This document shows, in pieces, positions 55,380-64,000 of a stretch of DNA of 64,000 bases. The DNA is taken from positions 15,920,241 through 15,984,240 of the forward strand of contig CM049318.1 of NCBI GenBank assembly GCA_026874595.1, in the 5' to 3' direction. The position numbers and the translations under genes are program-made. This DNA comes from Sipunculus nudus (Eukaryota > Annelida > Sipuncula > Golfingiida > Sipunculidae). Position 1 is the first letter of the stretch. Each line of letters starts with the position of its first letter. Under the pieces are notes generated by a model. That model saw only the letters and a list, made by a program, of their open reading frames with translations. It was not told the DNA's origin and did no database searches.

Positions 55380-55540
55380 GTCATAAATATTAAATTCTTT
55401 GTTCAGTTCAGTTTTTGTCATTATGGCAGTCAGGTCCAGCCAAGTATTAAAGTACCTCTTGACCCTTAAGTGAGCTGATTATTATTATAATCAATAAATA
55501 AACGTTACCGTCTTTCAAACGGTTCGCTCCGATTACTCTT
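55380..55540 (+). repeat. Dispersed repeat R1, copy
   Basis: Contains GTTCAGTTTTTGTCATTATG, AAGTATTAAAGTACCTCTTG and AATAAATAAACGTTACCGTC. The phrase CGCAGCGGCTACACRCTG follows here and at 35760, so the copies share a longer flank. Confidence 0.6.
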
Positions 55541-55552
55541 CTTACGCAGCGG

Positions 55553-55741
55553 CTACACACTGCACTCGTCACAGATGCGGCATGTGTTGACCCACACCAG
55601 TAAATATGTATTGTTTACTTCAGTAGCTAAACGTAAACTACTTTCGTCGCAACAAAACCAGCAAATATGGACCTCAAAGTAACGTTCCAGGGAGCGATTT
55701 GGGCGGTGATGGAAAGCAGTATTGACGACATTTTCCAACAC
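55553..55741 (-). CDS. Cysteine-containing open frame, possibly a terminal exon (unrecognised)
   Basis: The minus strand has an acceptor-like ACGTCAG at about 55742 followed by an open frame of 62 codons. It ends in a cysteine cluster: HICWFCCDES and then WVNTCRICDECSV before the stop. The cysteine spacing recalls exon 5 of the array genes only loosely, the phase differs, and no companion exons were found. The related flank at 35770-35970 does not keep the cysteines. It may be a relic or chance frame. Confidence 0.2.
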   Translation of the reverse strand: MLENVVNTAFHHRPNRSLERYFEVHICWFCCDESSLRLATEVNNTYLLVWVNTCRICDECSV

Positions 55742-56093
55742 TGACGTAAACTTAAACCCTTTCCAATATCAAATGACTGTTGTGACTGTTCTCAAACAAA
55801 TAATAAATATGAAGTACTAAGAGACTGTACCTGTACCACTACTCCCTGATCATTGGATCTAGAATAGTGCCAGGATCCAAATTAAAATTTGGGTCGTATG
55901 TGTCATGTGTAAGAGCAGGAAACATTAATGAAGGATGAGAGGATTAATTGGCCTGGTTCATTTAACTCAATTAAATTTGGTAAGACAACAGTTATCTCAC
56001 TGTGATGTATAATTTTTTTCTTCACACATTCCAGCAGAAATGATCATTTCTTACAGTCAGACCTATCACCTATCTCTCTCTCTCGCTTTATAA

Positions 56094-56153
<60 letters not shown>

Positions 56154-56272
56154 TTATCACTCAGACAAACCTTTAATATATGGTTATTTTTGCAAAGCAA
56201 AATGTAGTTTGGTTGCTCCCAGTGTCTCCATTTTTCCAATCCTTTGTCTCTTGTCTGCCTCCGTTTATTTTT

Positions 56273-56290
56273 TTTTTCTCTCTCTCTCTG

Positions 56291-56360
<70 letters not shown>

Positions 56361-56410
56361 TATATATAGAGAGAGAGAGACAGAGAGAGAGAGAGACACA
56401 GAGAGAGGGG
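56273..56410. repeat. Palindromic compound microsatellite (CT)n(TA)n(GA)n
   Basis: A CT tract of about 50 bases, a TA tract of about 44 bases and a GA tract of about 40 bases. It corresponds to 36219-36345. A further TA tract lies at 56094-56148. Confidence 0.95.
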
Positions 56411-56508
56411 GGGAACCTTCAATATATGGTATTTTTACAAGGCAAAATATAATCCAGTACCAGTTTTTCTATTTTCCCGTCCTTTTGTCATTCATCTCGG
56501 TTTCTCTA

Positions 56509-56550
<42 letters not shown>

Positions 56551-56734
56551 GGAAACACGATGAATAAGCAAATGGTGCACACGACGCCGTTCTTTCGAGG
56601 ACAAATATACGCATAAATATCGGTCTCATAGCTGCTCATATTTGCACCAGTAGGCATGGGGTAAACTGTTGGCGACACATTTACATATACAACTAGACAG
56701 TTGAAAGGTCAAAACACTCGGTTCTCTTGGCTTT

Positions 56735-56790
56735 CGATTAGGGTTCGATCCCCGGTGTGACAATGAAAGTGCTGTGTAGTTGCCTGTCAA
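56735..56790 (+). repeat. B-box fragment, tRNA-SINE-like
   Basis: GGGTTCGATCCCCGGTGTG is a B-box consensus inserted in segmental copy 2 after 'ggctttcgatta'. Copy 1 goes straight from 'ggctttctattt' to the shared downstream sequence. Confidence 0.45.
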
Positions 56791-57182
56791 AGGTCGGTAG
56801 TTTTCCCCAGGTCTTCCGGTTTCCTATAATCATAACCAGTAGACAATATCGAGTCATGGAGAGTGCCTCGATTGGTTATAAAAAGTGTTCTTGTAGTCCA
56901 TGTATATATAGATGTGCGGACCTGAGCGCTTGGACCGGTCCAGTCTACAATGATTGGCTGGACCAGACCGGTTTGTTATTACAAAATACCGGACCGCTTA
57001 TCCCCGAACCATACTGGGCTGGACCGTTCTATCTAATTGTTAAAGGTTTAAGCTAAACAGATGACTAAATGGATTAAGTTTCAACCTACAAATCTTGTTA
57101 TGAACAAGATGTAATTAATCTCTCAAAGGAGGACTGTGTACCTTCGTAAAACACATTTAAAATAATGGTAACTGCAACAGTA

Positions 57183-57217
<35 letters not shown>

Positions 57218-60044
57218 TTAGATATGTGTTCTCTAGTTAACAGTAAGAGGTCATATGTTTATTAACTTATGACTGAATTGACCTGTTCAACATTAGAATC
57301 ATTGTCCCATGTTTTGGGGCACAATGCTGATGATTTTACTCTGTATCAAAGTATAATAAGTACAATTTCTATACATTCGCTCGTTCCGTATACATTGGAC
57401 GATTCTATTTGGCCTTTTACATAGAGTAGAATTGATGCTATGTGTATATGTTTTTGTCGAGATGTTACAACTTAATACTTGATAAGGAACGTACAACAAC
57501 ATTTTTTTTTTGCTTAACATAGTTGACTCTTATAGCAAATGATATCCTTGTCACCGAGATAATTACCCATTGGTCAAGAGCAGATCCAGGCAGGACCTTA
57601 CATGGGAAAAGACTAAACCGAGTGTATAATATTAAGCCAGGCACTGGAATATAATTGTCATATTTGAAAATAAAATTACGGTCCCGGTGTTTGCAATTCA
57701 AACAGAACAAACCAAGTGCAAATATCTTCTCTAAAACGGGCCTTATATAACTTTCTCCCGTTCCATGTGAAATATTCATATTTCCAAGGTTTCCTTAGTT
57801 CCTAAGTTATGACTTTTAATAAAGGAAGGAAGGGACTGTAAATTATTCCTGTCGCAATTTGTAAAAATGGATAATATGTTTCGTAAGTTTCAAAAATTTG
57901 TTACATGGTGGCGCTGCTGGCTTCGATACTTTCCCAGTAATAAACATTATTAAATGTTAAAAAAGTATAAGTATTTTTGGGGATAGGTACATAGGATTGC
58001 CTCTGAACAAATCAAAACATATTATCATGAATTGCATAGTAAAATGAGTCTTCTATTTCAAAATAGGAGGCACGAAATGTGAACATTAAGAATACCAACA
58101 TTAAGGACATGTCTCTGTTTGTTTGTTTCTTTTTTCTCCGTTTGACTTTTTTCATGTAATATTAAATGTACAAACATCTCTTCCTGTCAAACAAATACAC
58201 AAGACATACACATTTTTGTATGGTTAGGACATACAAATAATAATAATTTTCATAGGGATTCACCCCTCCTAATGTCGTGGGTCAATTGTTTTTTTTTGCA
58301 AATGAAGACGAGGTTCTTATTTGTGTTATGACATAATTTTTCCTTAAAAGAGTTCTTAAAGGATAAAAAATGTGTTTGAACTGATCATTTACACCATTTC
58401 AAGAAATGAACCATTTTTAGGCATGCCCAAAAAATCCAACATTATATCCCGACCTGTAGAGAAAAAAAAAAGGAAAAAAAAATATCGCCGACTCGCACCG
58501 TATTCTTGTTTCAATAGTCCTTAGAACAATTATAATTTTGTGTGACCTAAACGTCCCTCAGTGTTATTCGCCTTGTATTGAATAAGAAAAAAAAATCATA
58601 TATTTTATGCCTTTCTTAACTGATCTAAGGGAGTCTCTCATAGCAGGCGCTCAGGCTGAAAGGATCTGGTTCCCTTTCTTCAACAAAGTTAATGGTTAAG
58701 TGAAAGAAAATCTCTCAATGGGCCAAAAGTACAGGGAATATTTTAAACGAAGTGTTTTCACCTGTTCATTCCCCCTCTTTTGTATATTATTTTATAAGTT
58801 TACATGAGGAAGTATGTGAAAATGTTCAATTACCGCTGATTGATTTCAAGTTTCTATTTGTCTGTCCGTCAGTCCTTATAAATCTAAATATTAGCAGCTT
58901 TCCTTGACACGTTATGGATGTTTATCGATGGTTGATCAGGATATTACAAGTGATTCCCAACACAAAGTCGGTTTACGACGACGATACCTTACCTGCACAT
59001 TTAACAGTATGGAATCCAGTTATCTCAGAGATAATTCTTTATCGACAAATGTGATATAATTTGGAAGCCCTTAAAGTAATTTATTTCAAGGCAATGTCAT
59101 GATTGATGCTGTCAAAACATTATATCCGTATACATGAATAGATGTATGTACATACCAAAGCTATGTCTCCATCTTGGCAGTCTTGCAGAAATAAACATTT
59201 ATATTTAGTCCATAATTGTATACATATGTTTATTTCCACTTTTATATTTTTTTATTTAGCGTCATCATTAATTCAAATTTCTCTTGATAACATTAAAGGT
59301 TATAAAATATTCTGAAGATATTTAAGAATCTTATCAAGTACAGTGTAGTACAGCGTAATAGTAAGTGCGCTGAGCTAGTGAGAGCAAGGCTGTGTGCCGG
59401 CGTCCCGATATGACCGCCGTCCGTTCTTTGACACCTAGCAAAGGCTTTGCCATGCACAAAGGTGCCTCAAATTTGAACTGAGTGAACGGACACTAATCAA
59501 CGGGAATTCAAAAGGTAAAGTGACACGAGACTGACATCGTCGGAAAGGTGAATTCATACTCTAAACACTCACCTTTAAAGTTGTTGCAGTTATGATCTGT
59601 GTGAATTACGCATGGCACGTTGGAATGTCTATTACTCAAATTGATATTTACGTGGCCAGGCATGTTTAAAAACATAAATCCGAAGAAATAAACCACAACT
59701 AGCCATCGACGATAAAATTCAAAAGGATATTTTATATATATATAATTATATATATATGTATATATATATATTGTAATATATCATCATTATTTTATAACAC
59801 TGACTTTACATGTTCGTGTGTATTAGTGTATCATTGTATGATATACATTGTATATTATTCTTGGCATGACTTTGCAAATGTGCGTAACTTCGAAAAGGAT
59901 TTTTGTTTCAAAGTCAAGTGACAGCCTCACAAAGTTCTCATTCTGTGTGGTTAAGTTGTATGGTGACTATTAAATGTAGTCCTACTGGCTTCCAGCTATA
60001 ATGCATCTGTAATCTTTGAGATATACTTATACAATGTTATTTTT

Positions 60045-60046
<2 letters not shown>

Positions 60047-60087
<41 letters not shown>
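60047..60087. repeat. (GA)n microsatellite
   Basis: A pure GA tract of about 40 bases. Confidence 0.95.
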
Positions 60088-60091
<4 letters not shown>

Positions 60092-60433
60092 ATGAGGAGA
60101 TAAAATGTGCACGTAAACTTAATAGATTTTTTATTAGAGTAATATTTGCATAATTGATAAATGATCTAAATAGTAATGAGTTAATTTATTGCAAACAATT
60201 AAAACATATACCATAAAACGGAGAAATATTTAATGTACATGCAAAACTACTCACACAAGCAATATATGAAAATAGGTAACATTTTGTTACAGAAAGTGAG
60301 TTCATTAAATTCAACTGAAACACAAACTCTGAAACCAAAAATTTACTTACGGCAATCACCTATATAACACGCCCAACTAACTCCAGTTTTAGCCACCTTA
60401 TTTAGCGAGGCTTTGATGTCTTTAAAATGTGTT

Positions 60434-60471
60434 ATATAATATAATATAATATAATATAATATAATATATAT

Positions 60472-60510
<39 letters not shown>
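60434..60510. repeat. (TAATA)n/(TA)n tract
   Basis: ATAAT units pass into TA dinucleotides. Confidence 0.9.
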
Positions 60511-60589
60511 GAAAGAGAGAGTGAGAGAGTGATGAATGAATAGCCATGCTGGTTCATTGTATATAGACATCGAACATGAAAACACAGAA

Positions 60590-60670
60590 AAGTTGTTTCA
60601 CTGCCGATGGGTCACGGATTCGATTCCCATCGGCAATGAACCGACCTTTCTGTGTATTCATGATCCATTT
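60590..60670 (+). repeat. tRNA-derived SINE-like fragment
   Basis: GGATTCGATTCCCATCGGCA is followed by TGAACCGACCTTTCTGTG. It matches the SINE-like fragments near 14870 and 23510. Confidence 0.6.
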
Positions 60671-60969
60671 ACATATATACATATAATAAAGTTAATTATC
60701 AAAAAGGGCGTTTTTATCCCTAGGCTATTATACATACACACAATCCTTATATACAATGTATAACAACGTATGACATTCCTGAGAAATATAAATTCTTAAT
60801 CATGTGGTTCAAAAGTACTGTGGAGAGTTGTATTATGACGTGTGAGCGGAGTTCTGTCACTGATTGCGCGTCTTTGAACAAAGGCAAAACGGTAACTCAG
60901 TATAAAATGTATTAAGAAAAAGCGCACCTAGTCAATATTTATATGAAAATTAGTTATTACGAAACCATA

Positions 60970-61160
60970 ATGTTCAGACGTCATTACATCATAAATCGGA
61001 CATGGTGATTTGGAATTTCCAAAAAGAGCCCATTGTTCAGTTTTTATGATTATAGCAGATCAGTTCCAGTTAATCTTTAAAGCACTTGTTGACCGTGACA
61101 TGAGATGACTGCCATTATGATTCAATCATTATCTTTACTGTCTTTACAAACGCTTCGCTC
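60970..61160 (+). repeat. Dispersed repeat R1, copy
   Basis: Reads ACATCATAAATC, TTGGAATTTCCAAAAAGAG, CCCATTGTTCAG, CTTGTTGACCGTGACATGAG and GCTTCGCTCC in R1 order. Confidence 0.6.
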
Positions 61161-61819
61161 CAATGAAATAATATCTCCTTAATACCTCTGTATGTTTGAG
61201 CAGAGAGCTTCTACCAGTGTTTACCTTTATCTCGGCACATGTGCTATCAATATATACATATATAGTCATTAAAAAATCAGAAATTAATTACATTTGGTTT
61301 TATTTTATAGTTATGAGATAATAGTAACAGTCTATAACCAGAAATATGCATTCTCAGGAGTGCAGGCCTCGGCCATTTGGTTGGTCCTTATTATTTGATG
61401 CTCCCGAAAATGCGTTTGCCTTCTCTAATGCGATTCATACTCCCAGCTTCTTCCCTACAGAAGATCTCCAACCCGTGTTTGCATTCACTTATTCAGCCTA
61501 TATTACCGGGTTTATTCATGTTAGGTGACTCTAGTCACTGCATGTATATTTGCGAATATTCCTTTTGTGCATGTGCCAACCGACAATAGAGCACCATCTG
61601 CCGACTGCTTGTGGAACAAAAACTTGACGAAGTCCCGCTGTCAAACCACCAGGTTCGCCTAACGACAATAATTTCAGCGAAAAAAAAAATGCCGGTTGTG
61701 AGTATCAGGTGACCGTGTACTTTCTGCGAACTGTGTAGGATAGGTTTAAAAAAATGGTGAAACTGACATCCTTTTAATAAAGAAAATGCTGTTATGAAAT
61801 GCAAATATACTGTTTTCTA

Positions 61820-63106
61820 CAGTGGCTGATTTAGGATACAGAAAAGAATTTTCAAACTCGAGATAACGTTTCGAGATCTTGAGATACCATTCCGAGATCT
61901 CAACATAACATCTCGAGATCTCGACATAAATTATCATAAAGAAATATTTTGCTTCAGAAAAAAAATATTTCGAGATCTCGAGAATGATAAGTCGATCCTG
62001 AATGGCTGAGAAATCACTCAAATAGAAATGTTTAGGCCTGCATGCATGCATTCTGGGTATCTTATTATTTTAAAAATATAAACGAATATGAGCTTGGTTT
62101 AGAAACACGCTTTTTGTACATTTTTTAGCTTTTGTTTTATTAAAATGGCGGTTTGTTTTATGGTATATGTATTTGACCATCATAAATGAAAATATGCTAA
62201 CAATGATTACTGCGTTTTCGGATAGGTACGGTGGGTGTGTCTGTGGGGGGGGGGGGGGTGCTTTAGCCCCTTATGCCCCAGTCTTGATCCAATATAGCTA
62301 ACTATAGCTCAGAATACCTTTAGTCAACCTATCTTCATAATTGATTTATATTAATAAATTAACAGTTTAGATATTTCAATCATCTCTCATCATGATGTTT
62401 CTTCTGCAAAATGCTCTGCTTTGGTCTTAAAGCCACTAGTCATCTGCCTTTTTTTATAGAATATTTGTGATACCGGCTAACTCTGCATATACATATTAAA
62501 AAGTAAAGGTAATTCTTGCTGGAAGGTTCTTATAGCGCCACTTTGACGTATACACATTTTATATACACAAGGTACTTGATCCAGTGTTAACATACAGATA
62601 AAAACATATAACCGAGTTATTTAAAAATCCCATATTGATGTTTGTTAGAGCATGTGAAGCAATGCAATATTTGTCATTTACAGAACTCTGTACTCTCTGA
62701 ATTGAAGTCAGATGTCTTTGCCCGAAGTCTTTCTATTACGATCGGTGGCCATTTTTGCACCCCACCCGTCCTCCCGACCCATGTCATAAACACGTGGATA
62801 TAAACAAAAGGCTCTACCTTTACCCCGTGGGATTTGCTGATTTTTATGAAACGTTCAACAGATTATGTTTATTGGACAGACGTCAGATATAGGAGTAGGT
62901 CCCTTTAACTTTGTTTTGCTTTACGTCAATAAAGCATCGAACGTTCAACAAACACGTAGACTCAAGATTTCGACTTAACATCTCGAGATAAATATATTTT
63001 TTTTTCTGCAGCAAACATTTTTTGGTGAGATTTTATGTCGAGATCTCGAGATGTTATCTCGAGATCTCGAGATAAATATTTTGTTCTGTGCCTAAATCAG
63101 CCAGCG
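61820..63106. mobile_element. Nonautonomous mariner-like element, 1.29 kb, with TA target duplication
   Basis: The left end reads CAGTGGCTGATTTAGG followed by ATACAGAA. The right end, reversed, reads CGCTGGCTGATTTAGG followed by CACAGAA. A TA dinucleotide flanks each end (61818-61819 and 63107-63108), the target duplication of the Tc1/mariner group. Inside both ends lie repeated CTCGAGATCTCGAGAT phrases. No transposase frame was seen, so it is nonautonomous. Confidence 0.75.
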
Positions 63107-63559
63107 TAATTTTTGGATCACGTAGTTCTAATTTAACAGTGAAAATACTGCTGGAAATTTACATAATAACTACTGTAGCCACATGGGCATCAACAACTTA
63201 ACACTCCTTTTTTTATTAAGGAACATCAAATCCATGACCAGATTATATACGCTAGTAAATTGAATGGCACAAAAATACATAAGAAGAAAAATATTAAAAG
63301 AACGTTGACATTCGGATTGATTGAACTTGGAAAGAAATGGATTGCAGTGCGTCTTGATTACCTTATTAGTCTTTAACAGGTGTTAGTAAAAATCTTTTGA
63401 GACATTAAAAGCTTTCAAGAGCATAGATCATCACTCATTTTGCTCAATACGCTCCCGAGGCAGCGGAAATTTTGCGCTTCTTAAGAAGCAACTGATTTTC
63501 ACGCTGCCAGCTTTGACCGTTTATGATATATTTAGACACCAGATGGCGGTTCGTTGTCC

Positions 63560-64000
63560 GCTGAAATAAACGTGCGTATGATGTGACAAGCAGCCAATCA
63601 GATGCCAATAAACAAACATTCGACAGGCATCCTGGCTCCGCCCATTGCTGCGCTTACTGCCGCTAGATGTGTTTCCGATCGAATTTAAATTACTCCCTCT
63701 GCATTCTCGCATCACCGACCGATTCGATTATGACATTATGACTGTGTTAGCGTGGCCATGTATCTGTTGTCTGCAGAACTGAAACAAGCCAGCGAGGTGT
63801 GCACGCAGCCTTTGTTGTTACGTTTCGTTTGAATTACAGCTCACCGGCCGAGCATGTGCCCAAGGCCCTAAGCGAACCACGTCAGGGGCAATTCTCTCTG
63901 AGCCTGTGGCCTGTTCAGACGGTTACGCGGAGCGATGAGCTGTCACTCAAAACGAAATAAACATGATTGGCTCCGTGTATTCCTCGCTTGGTTTTGTCTT
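63560..64000. promoter_or_regulatory. GC-richer block with CCAAT and GC-box motifs (possible promoter)
   Basis: The base composition is clearly less AT-rich than the rest. It contains AGCCAATCAGA, CTCCGCCCATTG and TGATTGGCTCCG. The gene it would serve would lie beyond the right edge or be missed. Tentative. Confidence 0.25.

Larger units (their letters stand above)
56170..58960. repeat. Direct segmental duplication, copy 2
   Basis: Collinear with 36170-39110, with many small indels. It joins 'gacacgttatgg' directly to 'tgtttatcgatg' near 58917, where copy 1 has about 380 extra bases. Confidence 0.9.

Noticed and set aside
56066-56616. Several 90-135-codon frames of Ser/Leu, Tyr/Ile and Arg/Glu repeats
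   Set aside because: They are translations of CT, TA and GA microsatellites. The same applies to frames at 405-698, 18015-18293, 22006-22365, 23504-23848, 33022-33237, 36174-36556 and 51081-51362.

Overview
This is animal nuclear DNA: AT-rich, intron-bearing and crowded with (TA)n, (GA)n and other simple repeats, with no bacterial-style operons. The organism is probably a mollusc, most likely a bivalve. That rests on a repeat in the 43-44 kb region whose edges resemble repeats common in bivalve genomes, and it is an inference from memory, not a search.

The main content is a tandem array of small secreted cysteine-rich protein genes, all on the minus strand. I rebuilt three complete five-exon genes by joining exons at consensus GT/AG sites: gene C (11771-15455, 195 aa), gene A (26851-31436, 207 aa) and gene B (39852-50231, 182 aa). 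A fourth gene, D, shows only its first exon and promoter (218-350) and runs off the left edge. All three complete genes share one architecture: a tiny exon 1 carrying the start codon, a signal-peptide exon, a short basic or alanine-rich linker exon, and two cysteine-rich exons. Every later intron falls after the second base of a codon, and every joined length is an exact multiple of three. A and B share all 20 mature cysteines. C is a diverged, tryptophan-rich relative with 16. The C-terminal pattern resembles the BMP antagonist noggin, but this is remote and unverified. A decayed inverted copy of exons 4-5 lies on the plus strand at about 4650-5650.

Layout: 1-4.65 kb is the gene D promoter and upstream flank, which is paralogous to the gene C flank (15.4-17.7 kb). 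4.65-5.65 kb is the inverted pseudogene. 5.7-11.7 kb is gene-free. 11.7-15.6 kb is gene C. 15.6-26.6 kb is repeat-rich intergenic DNA. 26.8-31.6 kb is gene A. 31.7-39.7 kb is intergenic and holds copies of two segmental duplications. 39.8-50.4 kb is gene B, enlarged by repeats in its introns. 50.5-64 kb is intergenic with a 30-bp minisatellite, the partner copies of both segmental duplications, and a 1.29-kb mariner-like element. The last 0.5 kb is less AT-rich and may be a promoter region.

The genes probably act as secreted, disulfide-rich extracellular proteins that arose by repeated local duplication. Conserved TATA boxes at fixed distances from the start codon (about 120 bp in C/D, 135 bp in A/B) and conserved AATAAA signals support expression of the intact copies. 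Nothing in the window gives direct evidence of function.
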